Source: Pyxidicoccus trucidator
Lineage (GTDB): Bacteria; Myxococcota; Myxococcia; Myxococcales; Myxococcaceae
Direction of reading: 5' to 3'
Assembly: GCF_010894435.1 (NCBI RefSeq)
Contig: NZ_JAAIXZ010000015.1
Location: 62,001 to 126,000, forward strand
DNA length: 64,000 nt
This document shows positions 36,057 through 45,507 of this stretch, piece after piece. The notes beneath the pieces were generated by a model that did no database searches, was not told the DNA's origin, and worked only from the letters and a program-made list of their open reading frames with translations. Position numbers and translations under genes: made by a program. Numbering within the stretch: the first letter of the stretch is position 1; every line of letters starts with the position of its first letter.

Positions 36057-36422
36057 CTACCGCTTGAAGCTGTCCACCACGCGCTGGAGCCGGGCGCGGT
36101 CCTCGTCCGGCATGTCCGTGAAGCGCACGCCGATGGCCTCCGCCTCGTCGCGCACCCAGGCGATGATGCCGTTGAGGTGGAACTCCTCGCCCTCAATCGC
36201 CATGGACAGGCGCACCTGGGCGCCCACGTCGTAGGCCTTGCGCGTGCGCAGGCACAACCCACCCGCGGAGATGTTGAGCGAGTAGGCCCGCAGCGCCCGT
36301 GCCGCGTCCTGGACCTGCGCGAAGCGGACCTCGAACCGAGCGGCGACGCGCTCGTCCGAGCGCCGGTTCGCGTATGCGCTCAAGTCCCCGCCATCCATGT
36401 CATCCGCCGCCTTGGTTGTCAT
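36057..36422 (-). CDS. PilZ domain protein (TIGR02266 type)
   Basis: A 121-residue protein with a c-di-GMP binding PilZ pattern: the Arg cluster NRRSDERVAARFEVRF and NISAGGL (the N/D-x-S-x-x-G motif). This matches the Myxococcus-specific PilZ subfamily, which often acts as a stand-alone adaptor. ATG 36422 is preferred to the GTG two codons earlier. Whether it binds c-di-GMP is not shown by sequence alone. Confidence 0.85.
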   Translation of the reverse strand: MTTKAADDMDGGDLSAYANRRSDERVAARFEVRFAQVQDAARALRAYSLNISAGGLCLRTRKAYDVGAQVRLSMAIEGEEFHLNGIIAWVRDEAEAIGVRFTDMPDEDRARLQRVVDSFKR

Positions 36423-36628
36423 GCGCACCCACTAACCCCCCACGTTAGACGCGACTGGCGATACCACAGACTGCCCACCCAGCCCCCTGAGGGTGACGCG
36501 CCGGGCCAACCCCGGGGAGTCTCGGGCGTTCGCCAAGTGTCCGCTGCTTTCCACGCCCGATTCAAGTGGGGCCCCTGTATCGGATTCTGTCGGCTAAGTC
36601 CCTGTGTACTTCGATTCAGGAGCTTGGG

Positions 36629-37513
36629 ATGCGCGCTCGCCTCGTGATGTTGACTGGAACCCTGGCCCTGGCTCTCTGGGCGGCGGGGTGTGATGACGAT
36701 GACGACGGCCCCGGGCCGGACCCCATGGAGGACGCTGGGGTAGGGACGGACCCGGATGGTGGAGGAACCCCGGAGGACGGGGGACGGGACGGAGGGCCGG
36801 GCTCGGACTTCGCGTGCAACGTGGCGCGGCAGGAGGGCTGCGGGGGCGGCGAGAGCTGCCACTTCGCGGACCTGGCGGACGGAGGCACGGGCAGCCGGTG
36901 CTTCTCGGCCGAGTGCGATGTGGTGCTGCAGGACTGCGCGGAGGGGCAGCGGTGCACGTACGTGGGCCAGGGCGGCGCCACCTCGCGACGCTGCGTGGAG
37001 CCGGGCACGGGGGACGAGGGCGCGCGGTGCACGCTGTCTCCCTCGGATGGGGGCCTCGCCTACGACACCTGCCAGCAGGGCCTCTTCTGCAAGGACGAGC
37101 CGGCGTCGGACGGCGGCACGGCCTTCTTCTGCCGGAGGCTGTGCCACGCCACGCCCCAGTGCGGGGACGCGGGCGAGTGCAACACGGTGCTGCGGCTGGA
37201 GGGTACGCCGGAGCTGCCGCTGGTGTGTGGCCCTCCGTCGGCGCGGTGTGACCCCTTCGGCCAGGACTGCACGTCGCCGCTGGGCTGCTACCCGTCCACC
37301 GCCGGTCCGGTGTGCGCGGGCAGCGGCACGCGGGGCGAGGGTGAGGCGTGTGACTTCAGCAACCAGTGTGCGCCGGGGAGCACCTGTGTGAATACGACGG
37401 GCAGTGGCCTCACGTGCCGCCCGCTGTGCCGTCCCGCCGGGACGCCCGCTTGCACCACCGGCACCTGCCGCCCGCTGGATGACAACCCCGGCGTGGGCGC
37501 CTGCGTGCCCTGA
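36629..37513 (+). CDS. Cys-rich secreted lipoprotein
   Basis: A 294-residue predicted lipoprotein. The signal peptide ends in a lipobox (LWAAGC), followed by an acidic Asp/Gly/Pro tether. The mature part is rich in Cys arranged in repeated short modules (for example GCGGGESCHFADLADGG, CSAECDVVLQDC-like blocks), suggesting many disulphides. ATG 36629 has CAGGAG upstream. Such Cys-repeat lipoproteins are common in myxobacterial outer membranes; the function is unknown. Confidence 0.75.
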   Translation: MRARLVMLTGTLALALWAAGCDDDDDGPGPDPMEDAGVGTDPDGGGTPEDGGRDGGPGSDFACNVARQEGCGGGESCHFADLADGGTGSRCFSAECDVVLQDCAEGQRCTYVGQGGATSRRCVEPGTGDEGARCTLSPSDGGLAYDTCQQGLFCKDEPASDGGTAFFCRRLCHATPQCGDAGECNTVLRLEGTPELPLVCGPPSARCDPFGQDCTSPLGCYPSTAGPVCAGSGTRGEGEACDFSNQCAPGSTCVNTTGSGLTCRPLCRPAGTPACTTGTCRPLDDNPGVGACVP

Positions 37514-37606
37514 GCTCGCCTACCCTCCCCTCCCACGCACTCACGGTGGGAGGGCCGGGACATGGGGCTTGACCCCCGGGGGCGCCTCCGCTTTGGGAAG
37601 AGGGGC

Positions 37607-39916
37607 ATGCACCCCGCTCGCGCACTCCTCCTCGTCTCGCTGCTGCTTCCCGGACTGTCCGCCGCCGCGCCTGTCATCCAGGTGCCCGAAGGAGGCCGGA
37701 CTGTGGACGTCGTGGCGAAGGGCGTCGTGTGCGGCCCGGTGCGGGGCGGCTGGACGCTGGGCGCCGATGGGCGCTCCATCCGCCCTCCGGAGAAGGTGGA
37801 GGAGGAAGCGCGCACGCTGGAGCTCAAGGTCGCCGAGAGCGCGGACCTGTGCGCCACCAGCACGGCCACCGTCACGGTGATTGCCACCGGCCCCTTCCCC
37901 CGCATCGACGCCGGAGCGACCACCTTCTATCCGGACGATGGCCGCGTCGAGCTGCGCGGGACGGGACTGCTGAACGTGGCCATCGCCTGGGCCGGGCCGC
38001 CGCGGGGGGAGGCGCAGCGCGCGCCCGTCCAGGGCCAGGACGTGTGCCTGGTGCCGGTGCCGTCCACGGGCCGTGGCCCCACGGACTGCGCCGTGCCGGT
38101 GGCACAGGGCCTGCCCGTGGACGCGGCGCTGTACCAGGTGCCACCGCACGGCCGGCGAGGCCCGGAGGTGACGACCTACGACGCCAATGGAAACGTGGTG
38201 GACCCGGAGTCCCTGCGGCTCCGCCCCGGCCGCGTCGTCCTCACCCAGCCGCTCGTCCGCGCCAGCGGCATCGACGTGTCGAAGGGGCCCGGCACCGTGG
38301 CCGTCAGCCACTCCGAGGCGATTGCCACCGTCGACTGCGGGCTGGCGCGCTGCGAGGTGGGGGAAGGCGTCATCTTCGTCCGCAACGTCCCCGGCGTGGA
38401 CGCCACCATCACCCTGCGCATGCGACTCACGCCCCGGGTGCTGTTCGCCCGGGGGGAGGCGCTCGAGCAGGTCCTGTCCGCGACGCTGCCCGTCCTCGCC
38501 TGTCCGCTCACCGCCGTGGAGGGCACGGTGCTCCGGAGCGTGGAGGACTCGGCGCTGGTGGTGAGGCTCGACCCCGTCTGCGCGCACGACCCGCGCACCC
38601 TGGTCTGGACCATCAACAACCAGCGCGCCCGCCCGGAGCGCGTGGTGAAGACGGCGGAGGGCACCTATGTGCTGCTGCGCACCAGCGGGACGCCGGACCA
38701 GCAGGTCACCATCACCGCGCTGACCTCGCGCCAGGATGGGACGGTGGTGGCGTCGGACACGGCGAAGACGGTGCCCCTGCCCGCCCCTCGCGCCACGCTC
38801 GAGCTCCCCGGCCACGGCCCCATCGACTTCATCCCCACCAACCGTCCCGCCGAGGTCCGCGTGGCGGCAGCGAAGGCAGGGGGCCGCTTCGTGCTGCACG
38901 CGCTCAGCGGCGCCTACGACGTCACGATGCGGGACACCCTCCCCCTCGTCCAGGGCGAGGCGACGGCGGGAGGCTTCGTGGCGCTGCGATTCGGCTACCG
39001 CCTGCCGACGCTGCCGGCGGAGCTCGCCACCACGGACCTGGCCCTCGTCGACGAGCGCGTCCAGCGCCTCGTGCGCGAGGCCAGCGTGCCCGCCCGCGTC
39101 GACAAACTCTTCGAGTTCGTCTGCGCGAACAAGCAGGGCCAGGACGAGGTGCTGGCGCCGAGCCGGCCCCACCGCATCCCCTACGAGATGCGCGGCACCT
39201 GCCGCGTCATCCTCCACCGGGAGCGCCTGACGCCCGAGGAAGGCAACCAGGAGGTCGTCCTCCGCATCACCGTCACCCGGCCGGACGGCTCCGCGCGAGT
39301 GGAGAGTCAGGTCGAGCAGCGCATGTTCCTGCGACCGAAGGGGGACGAGCGCGTCATCCCCATCCCGGGGAGCCTGGCGCAGTTCGACCGCATCCTCGTC
39401 CAGGTGTCCCACGTCGCGGACGAGGCCCGCTACGCCCTGAGCGCGACGGACCGCACGGGCCTGCCTTCCGCCCAGTGGACGGCCATCGTCCGCGGCGGCC
39501 TCTTCCGGCTCTACACGACGGCCACCATTCCCGCGGGCCTCTACCGCGCCACCGAGCCCTCCGGTCAGCTCAGCATCAACTTCGGCCTGGTGTCGCGACT
39601 GGCGCTGCTCAACAGCGAGGGCCAGGAGCGGCTGCTGGGAATCGAGCTCGGGCTGATGGGGCTGGGGCTCGTTCCACAGTCGGGCGACATCCAGTTCCCT
39701 CCGACGCTGGCGGTCGTCGCCGGCCTCGGCCTGCGCGTCCCCATCGGTCCGGGAGCCGCTGTCGGCGCCCAGGCCTGGGTGGCGCGCGAGTTCCGGGGCG
39801 ACATCACCCGACGGACGAATGGAGACCCCACCACGGACCGCGTCGTCCCCTCCAGCAACTGGTCCTTCATCTTCGGACCGAGCATCTCCGTCGGAAACGT
39901 GGGCTACAACCTCTGA
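37607..39916 (+). CDS. Large secreted protein of unknown function
   Basis: A 769-residue protein. A signal peptide (MHPARALLLVSLLLPGLSAAAP) follows a GAAGAGGGG ribosome binding site, which fixes the start at 37607. The body shows repeated beta-rich segments and Cys pairs, perhaps a series of Ig-like domains. The last 150 residues alternate hydrophobic and polar residues and end NVGYNL, which fits outer membrane beta-strands. It is probably an envelope or surface protein. I do not recognise the family. Confidence 0.7.
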   Translation: MHPARALLLVSLLLPGLSAAAPVIQVPEGGRTVDVVAKGVVCGPVRGGWTLGADGRSIRPPEKVEEEARTLELKVAESADLCATSTATVTVIATGPFPRIDAGATTFYPDDGRVELRGTGLLNVAIAWAGPPRGEAQRAPVQGQDVCLVPVPSTGRGPTDCAVPVAQGLPVDAALYQVPPHGRRGPEVTTYDANGNVVDPESLRLRPGRVVLTQPLVRASGIDVSKGPGTVAVSHSEAIATVDCGLARCEVGEGVIFVRNVPGVDATITLRMRLTPRVLFARGEALEQVLSATLPVLACPLTAVEGTVLRSVEDSALVVRLDPVCAHDPRTLVWTINNQRARPERVVKTAEGTYVLLRTSGTPDQQVTITALTSRQDGTVVASDTAKTVPLPAPRATLELPGHGPIDFIPTNRPAEVRVAAAKAGGRFVLHALSGAYDVTMRDTLPLVQGEATAGGFVALRFGYRLPTLPAELATTDLALVDERVQRLVREASVPARVDKLFEFVCANKQGQDEVLAPSRPHRIPYEMRGTCRVILHRERLTPEEGNQEVVLRITVTRPDGSARVESQVEQRMFLRPKGDERVIPIPGSLAQFDRILVQVSHVADEARYALSATDRTGLPSAQWTAIVRGGLFRLYTTATIPAGLYRATEPSGQLSINFGLVSRLALLNSEGQERLLGIELGLMGLGLVPQSGDIQFPPTLAVVAGLGLRVPIGPGAAVGAQAWVAREFRGDITRRTNGDPTTDRVVPSSNWSFIFGPSISVGNVGYNL

Positions 39917-40083
39917 GCAGCCCGCGAGGTATCCGCAAGCGGTGTCGGGGGCTGAACGGTACGCCCCACACCCGCAAGGCGAGCGAGTGGGCGAGCATCC
40001 GGTGACCCCGTGCCGCTCCCACGGCAACCGGCTCGTCAGGGCGGTCGGGTGTGAGCATCCTCTAGCGCCGGGAGGGCGTGCGG

Positions 40084-41364
40084 ATGCGACTGTGGCGGGC
40101 GTGGCTCGGGGTCCTGGTGTGCGCGGGGAGTGCGCTGCTGGCGTGTGCGGACAGCACCACCGGAGAGCTCCCGGTGGAACCACCTCCAACGGACATGAGC
40201 GAGCCCGCGTCCGTGGAGTCCTCCTCACCGGAAGAGTCGCTGGAAGTGGCCCCCGCACTGGTGTTGAACGATGAACGCCGGGTGCGGGCCACGCCTCCTC
40301 CGGCACCGGCTCCGCCGGGCAACTCGTTCCAGCCCGGCTTCCACCAGGCGCTGCGCTGGTCTCACAGCGTGGGGGGCATCACCACGTTCCGCCTGCGCAT
40401 CCCCGTGGCGCGCGAAGGCGGGCGGCTGCGGGTGACGTTCCGCTCGGGAGACGGAAACCTGACACTGCAGCGGGCCACGGTGGCGAAGGCGGGCACGGAC
40501 GGGGCGCTGGCGTCCATGCCGGTGTCGCTCACCTTCGGCGGGAAGACGGGCTTCACCGTGGGGGCGCGCACGCACGTGACGTCGGACCCGGTGGACTTCC
40601 CGGTGTCGTTCCGCGACGACCTGGCCATCAGCTTCGAGGTCCGGGGCGCGCTGGGGGCGAGCGCCATCGACGCCTTCCCCGGCAGCTCCGCGCGCTCCGG
40701 CGCCTACTCCGCGGTGCCGGCGGCCCTCGGAGGCGCGGCCTTCGAGCGCGCCGTGGGCGTGGCCACGGTGGACGTGGAGGGCCCCACGGGGCGGGCCTTC
40801 GTGGCGCTCGGGGACAGCATCACCGAGGGCTACATGGACATGAAGAACGACGCGCGGAATGCGTGGCCGGCGCTGGTGGAGGCCCAGCTCGGCGTGCCGG
40901 TGGTGAACTCGGGCGTCAGCGGCCAGGGCTTCTACGACGCGCTGGAGTTCCTCGACGGCGAGGTGCTGACACTCGAAGGCATCACCGACTGCATCCTCCT
41001 GCTGGGCACCAATGACCTGGGCGAGGACGGAGCGCTGGGGCAGCTCCAGGCCCGGATGCTGCGGATGGTGGAGCGGCTGCGGCCCTTCTGCCGCGTCTGG
41101 GTGAGCACCCTGCTGCCCAAGGAGAAGTCGAACCACAGCCCCTACGCGGTGGTGAAGTCCCAGCGGGTGTCCTTCAACGACTGGCTGCGCCAGGGCGGCA
41201 CCGGGGCGGACCTCATCGACCTGGAGTCGGTGACGCGCCGGCCCGACAACGTGCACCTCTTCCTGGAAGGGCTGGTCGCCGACGGCATCCACCCCAACGC
41301 CGAGGGCCACAAGGTCATGGCCACGGAAGTGGTGCGCACCCTGCGCGAGCGGGGCGAGCTGTAG
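40084..41364 (+). CDS. SGNH/GDSL-type hydrolase lipoprotein
   Basis: A 426-residue lipoprotein with lipobox SALLAC followed by a Pro/Glu tether. The N-terminal 170 residues are beta-rich, possibly a carbohydrate- or cell-wall-binding module. The C-terminal domain has all four SGNH blocks: GDSITEG (Ser), GVSGQG (Gly), LLGTNDLG (Asn) and DGIHPNAEGH (Asp/His). It should hydrolyse an ester, such as an acetylated polysaccharide or lipid, outside the cytoplasm. ATG 40084 is spaced 8 bases from GGAGG; the GTG at 40078 is less likely. Confidence 0.85.
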   Translation: MRLWRAWLGVLVCAGSALLACADSTTGELPVEPPPTDMSEPASVESSSPEESLEVAPALVLNDERRVRATPPPAPAPPGNSFQPGFHQALRWSHSVGGITTFRLRIPVAREGGRLRVTFRSGDGNLTLQRATVAKAGTDGALASMPVSLTFGGKTGFTVGARTHVTSDPVDFPVSFRDDLAISFEVRGALGASAIDAFPGSSARSGAYSAVPAALGGAAFERAVGVATVDVEGPTGRAFVALGDSITEGYMDMKNDARNAWPALVEAQLGVPVVNSGVSGQGFYDALEFLDGEVLTLEGITDCILLLGTNDLGEDGALGQLQARMLRMVERLRPFCRVWVSTLLPKEKSNHSPYAVVKSQRVSFNDWLRQGGTGADLIDLESVTRRPDNVHLFLEGLVADGIHPNAEGHKVMATEVVRTLRERGEL

Positions 41365-41373
41365 CCTCCGCCG

Positions 41374-42090
41374 TCAGGCCGCCGGGCGAGGGCCCAGCAC
41401 GCCGTGCAGCACCAGCAGCTCGGCCAGGGCCGGGGGCGCCAGAATCCAGTCGCCCTCGTTGGGCACCCAGCGCACCGGCGCACCCGCTTCCTCCAGCAGG
41501 GCATTCACCCGCACGAGCAGCGGAGCGAAGGTGGGGCCGGGGGCCTCGCGGCTCCCCTCGCCTGCCTCCACCTCGGTGCCGCCCGGCTGCACCCGGAAGG
41601 CGGCGCGCCCCTGGAGCGGCTGCACCTGGAAGCCCGGCAGGTAGGGCTGCATCGCCGCCTCCAGTCGCTCCAGCAGCGAGGCGTCCTCGTACGGGTGGAC
41701 CAGCTCCAGGTCGAAGAAGGAGGGCAGCTGCGCGAGCAGCTCCAGGCGCAGCGGATCCTCCCGGCTCTCGCGCCAGTGGTGCTCGGCCAGGTCGAAGGCG
41801 GTGGCGGGGATGCGCACCTCCCACCGCTCCAGCTTCGCGAGCAGCTCGCCCATCCGCTCCACCAGCTCGTAGGGCGGCTCGGCCCGGGACACCCACGCCA
41901 CCTCGGACACGGACTGGCCGCGCCGCTGCCCCGTCACGCGGTCGCCCACGCGCAGCTGCAGCGGCGGCTCTCCGGAGTCCTCCTCGGGGTAGAGCGGCGC
42001 GTGCAGGAGGCCCTCGCCCACGTCCGGGCGCAGCCGCGCGAAGCCGTGTCTGGGGTTGACCTCCACCACGCTGAACAAGTCCTTGGGCAT
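41374..42090 (-). CDS. Conserved-looking protein of unknown function next to ppc
   Basis: A 238-residue protein with no signal peptide. The first 65 residues (FSVVEVNPRHGFARLRPD...GLLHAPLYPEE...LQLRVGDRV) weakly recall an OB/cold-shock-like fold. The rest is helical and Leu/Pro/Glu-rich and unrecognised. It starts 30 bases after the PEP carboxylase gene on the same strand and is probably cotranscribed. It ends 9 bases from the SGNH gene on the other strand. Confidence 0.6.
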   Translation of the reverse strand: MPKDLFSVVEVNPRHGFARLRPDVGEGLLHAPLYPEEDSGEPPLQLRVGDRVTGQRRGQSVSEVAWVSRAEPPYELVERMGELLAKLERWEVRIPATAFDLAEHHWRESREDPLRLELLAQLPSFFDLELVHPYEDASLLERLEAAMQPYLPGFQVQPLQGRAAFRVQPGGTEVEAGEGSREAPGPTFAPLLVRVNALLEEAGAPVRWVPNEGDWILAPPALAELLVLHGVLGPRPAA

Positions 42091-42120
42091 CCCGTCCTCC
42101 TCGCTGTCCCCTGTGCCAGC

Positions 42121-44790
42121 CTACCCCGTGTTCCGCATGCCGGCGGCGATGCCGTTGAGCGTGAGCAGCAGGGGCCGGTCGCACTCGGGCTGGCCCTCGC
42201 GCTTGCGCTTGAGCAGCTCCACCTGGAGGAAGGACATGGGATCCACGTAGGGGTTGCGCAGGGAGATGCTGCGCTGGAGCTGCGGGTTGTTGTCGAGCAG
42301 CCGCAACTCCCCGGTGAGGCGCTTCACCTGCTTGCGCGTGCGCCGGTGCTCCTGCTGGATGCGCCGCCACAGGGCCCGCGTGGACGCGGGGGCCAGCTTC
42401 GCGTAGCGCCCGGCAATCGCCATGTCCGACTTCGCCAGCACCATGGTGACGTTGTCGATGACGGCGCGGAAGAAGGGCCACTCGCGGTACATGCGCTTCA
42501 GCGTCGCCGCCCCGCCCTCCTCCTTCCCGTACGCCTCCAGCGCCGAGCCCACGCCATACCAGCCCGGGATGATGGCCCGGTTCTGCGTCCAGGCGAACAC
42601 CCACGGAATGGCGCGCAGCGTCTCCAGGCCCCCCGCCTTGCGCTTGCTGGGGCGCGAGCCGATGGGCAGCGAGGCGATTTCCTCCACCGGCGTGGCGGCG
42701 GTGAACAGCTCCAGGAACTTCGGGTCCTCCCACACCAGCGCGCGGTACTCACGCCGGCCCGTCTCCGCCAGCGTGTCGAACACGGCGCGGAAGGTGCTCT
42801 CGTCCTCCGGCGCCGGGCGCGGCTGCGCGTCCAGCGTGTGCAGCAGCACGCCGCCCAGGACGAGCTCCAGCGTGCGCCGCGCCAGCTCCGGGCGCGCGTA
42901 CTTGTGGTCCAGCGCCTCGCCCTGCTCCGTCGCCTTGTACCCGCCCGCCACCGCACCCGGGGGCAGCGCGAGGATGGCCTCCTGCGCGGGGCCTCCGCCG
43001 CGGGCCACGGACTCGCCGCGCCCGTGGAACAGGCGCAGCGGCACCCCGGCGGCGCGCGCCGTCTCCGTGAGCGCCACCTGCGCGCGCTGGAGCGCCGCGC
43101 TCGCCGCGAGCAGCCCCACCTCCTTGCCGGAGTCGCTGTACCCCACCATGACCTCCTGCACGCCTCGCGCGTCCAGGTGCCGGCGGTACTCCGCGTGGGC
43201 GAAGAGGGTCCGCAGCACGTCCGGCCCCGAGTCCAGCGCGCCGAGCTGCTCGAAGAGGGGCACCACGTCCACCGTCGCACAGCCGCGCTTCGCGTCCCAC
43301 AGGCCCGCGTGGCGCACGCAGCGGAACGCCGCGAGCACGTCCTCCGCGGTGCTGGCCATGCTGAGGATGAGGGTGCGGCAGGCCGGCTCACCCGACTCCG
43401 CCTGCGCCTCGCGCAGCCGCGCCAGCACCGCGAGCAGCCGCGCTCCGCCCTCCGACGGTGGGGGCCCTCCATCCAGCGAGGCCGCCGCGCTCACCGCGTC
43501 CTCGGCCGGTACGCGGGCCTCCAGCTCCGTGAGGGACAGCCCCAGCGCGAGCACCTGCTCCCGAAGCCGCCGCACCTGCCGCAGTCCCGCGCGCTCCCCC
43601 TTCGCCTCCTCCAGCGAGCGCGCCAGCAGGTCCAGGTCCGCGAGCAGCGCCTCGGGAGTGCGGTAGGCGCCCTCGGGCATCGTCCCGGCCGCGCCCGTCC
43701 GCTGCGCCGTCACATAGTCCAGCGCGCGCCGCAGCCGTTCCTCCATGAAGCGCAGCTTGTGGCGCCAAGGCTCGCCGGTGGTGCGCGGGCCCTGGCGGCG
43801 CTCCGCCTCGGGCAGCTCCGCCGCGTCACGCGCGAGGGACGCCTCCAGCTCCGGAGACAGCCTCGCGTGCCGCGCCGACTGGGACAGCCGGCCGCCCAGC
43901 CGCTCCAGCTCGTGCAGCAGCAGGCGCAGGCCGCGGGCCCGGTGCGCGCGCAGCGTGTCCGCGAAGACCTCCGGCGTCACCAGCGGGTTGCCGTCCATGT
44001 CCCCGCCCACCCAGGAGTGGACGCGTACGGGCGAGTCCACCGCGCCGAGCGGCTCGCCATAGGCGCGCTCGAAGGCCCAGTCCAGCACCTCGGGCATGAG
44101 GGACAGCTGCTCGGCGAGCACCTCCTCCACGTACCAGAGGACGTTCTTCACCTCGTCGCCGACGGTGGGGCGCTCGCGGCGCAGCTCGTCCGTCTGCCAC
44201 AGCGTGGTGATTTCCTCGCGCAGGGACTCCAGATTGTCGGCGGACTCGCGGGGCGTCAGCTCGCACCTGTCGCGCTCCTCCAGGAGGCCGGCCATGCGGT
44301 AGAGCTTCTCCAGCAGCGTGCGGCGCACGGCCTGCGTGGGGTGCGCGGTGAGCGTGAGCGTCACGCGCAGGGTGCGGAGGGCCTCGCGCACGCGCTCCGC
44401 CGGCACGCCGGACGCCTTGAGGCTCAGGAGCGTCGCCTCCAGCGAGCCACGCTGGGGCTTGGACGCGGCGGCGCCCGCGTGGAGTCGCGCGCGGCGGATG
44501 CGGTGGTGCTGCTCTGCCAGGTTGACGAGCTGGAAGTAGACGGAGAAGGCGCGCAGCACCGGCTCGGCCCGCTCCAGCGGCAGGCGCTCCAGCACCTCGG
44601 CCAGCTCCGCCGCCGCCGCCCGCCGGCCCGCCACCGGCCCGCGTCGGCGCTGAATCGCCAGGCGCCGCACCTCTTCCTCCAGGTCGAACAGCACCTGGCC
44701 TTCCTGCTCGACGAGTACCTCCCCCAGGAGCCTGCCAAGCAGGCGGACATCACGACGGAGAGGCTGGTCCAGAGAGCGCAGTCGGGGCAT
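42121..44790 (-). CDS. ppc: Phosphoenolpyruvate carboxylase
   Basis: An 889-residue anaplerotic enzyme that makes oxaloacetate from PEP and bicarbonate. Family landmarks are LTAHPTQAVRRTLL (catalytic His), VGGDMDGNPLV, YSDSGKEVG, LPIGSRPSKRK, IPWVFAWTQNR and a C-terminal RNTG close to the usual QNTG. The glycine loop that normally reads FHGRGGxxxRGG is FHGRGESVARGG here, with Glu and Ala in place of two Gly residues; catalytic effects are unknown. ATG 44790 gives the usual length, and the longer frame upstream reads as non-coding. Confidence 0.93.
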   Translation of the reverse strand: MPRLRSLDQPLRRDVRLLGRLLGEVLVEQEGQVLFDLEEEVRRLAIQRRRGPVAGRRAAAAELAEVLERLPLERAEPVLRAFSVYFQLVNLAEQHHRIRRARLHAGAAASKPQRGSLEATLLSLKASGVPAERVREALRTLRVTLTLTAHPTQAVRRTLLEKLYRMAGLLEERDRCELTPRESADNLESLREEITTLWQTDELRRERPTVGDEVKNVLWYVEEVLAEQLSLMPEVLDWAFERAYGEPLGAVDSPVRVHSWVGGDMDGNPLVTPEVFADTLRAHRARGLRLLLHELERLGGRLSQSARHARLSPELEASLARDAAELPEAERRQGPRTTGEPWRHKLRFMEERLRRALDYVTAQRTGAAGTMPEGAYRTPEALLADLDLLARSLEEAKGERAGLRQVRRLREQVLALGLSLTELEARVPAEDAVSAAASLDGGPPPSEGGARLLAVLARLREAQAESGEPACRTLILSMASTAEDVLAAFRCVRHAGLWDAKRGCATVDVVPLFEQLGALDSGPDVLRTLFAHAEYRRHLDARGVQEVMVGYSDSGKEVGLLAASAALQRAQVALTETARAAGVPLRLFHGRGESVARGGGPAQEAILALPPGAVAGGYKATEQGEALDHKYARPELARRTLELVLGGVLLHTLDAQPRPAPEDESTFRAVFDTLAETGRREYRALVWEDPKFLELFTAATPVEEIASLPIGSRPSKRKAGGLETLRAIPWVFAWTQNRAIIPGWYGVGSALEAYGKEEGGAATLKRMYREWPFFRAVIDNVTMVLAKSDMAIAGRYAKLAPASTRALWRRIQQEHRRTRKQVKRLTGELRLLDNNPQLQRSISLRNPYVDPMSFLQVELLKRKREGQPECDRPLLLTLNGIAAGMRNTG

Positions 44791-44987
44791 ACGCCCTGAA
44801 CCGTAACGCCGCACCGCGTCTTCGGCCCGGGTATTCAGGGACAATCGCCCGGCACCGGACGGTGCGCGCCGCGCCGCCCCGCCTGCCCGCCGCCGTGTCT
44901 CCCGAGCCACACGGAAGCCCGGTCCACGCCTTGCACAACACCCCTCCCGAGCGCCGCGGACACCTCCGCGGCCAGGGAGCCCGTGGC

Positions 44988-45503
44988 ATGTGGACGACAA
45001 GGATTTGGAAGGCGACGCTTCTGTGTGGCTGGCTGACCGCGCCCCTGGCCGGAGCGCAGCCCGAGGCGCCCGAGGCGGCCCCCGAAGAGGCGCCCTACAC
45101 GGAAGGCGCGCCGGACGACATGGGCGGGCCGGTGGACGAGTCGCAGTTCTTCATGGAGGACCCGGAGTCGCTGGACGCCCCCGTGCTCCGCTACGCCGAG
45201 CCCCTCTCCTGCCCCGCCGCGCCGGGGGGCCGGGTGTGGGTGGCCGACACGGAGGAGTGCGGCGACGCCGAGTGCATCCGCAAGACGACGGTGTGGATTG
45301 GCTCGTGGACCCTCGAGGACGCGGAGATGGAGGTCCGCTGCGAGACGGACCGCATCATCCTCGGCACCACCGACTGGCAGCTCGTCCTGGCGCCGGACGC
45401 CACGGGGAAGCTGGACGTGGCGGAGGCGACGCCGGCCGGGCCGGAAGGCGCCCCCTCCGAGGTGGCCGGAGAGACGTCGCTCCAGCCGGCCTCGGAGACC
45501 TGA
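44988..45503 (+). CDS. Secreted protein of unknown function
   Basis: A 171-residue protein. A signal peptide ends near PLAGAQ and is followed by an acidic Pro/Glu stretch. The C-terminal half has four Cys in SCPAAPGG, EECGDAEC and VRCETDR, probably forming disulphides, within beta strands. ATG 44988 has GGGAG upstream. It is divergent from PEP carboxylase and converges on the helicase gene with a gap of only 4 bases. Confidence 0.65.
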   Translation: MWTTRIWKATLLCGWLTAPLAGAQPEAPEAAPEEAPYTEGAPDDMGGPVDESQFFMEDPESLDAPVLRYAEPLSCPAAPGGRVWVADTEECGDAECIRKTTVWIGSWTLEDAEMEVRCETDRIILGTTDWQLVLAPDATGKLDVAEATPAGPEGAPSEVAGETSLQPASET

Positions 45504-45507
45504 GGGC

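Noticed and set aside
41404..44799. A + strand open frame opposite PEP carboxylase
   Set aside because: Arg/Gln/His/Leu-rich shadow sequence with no motif, opposite a gene with all PEP carboxylase landmarks.
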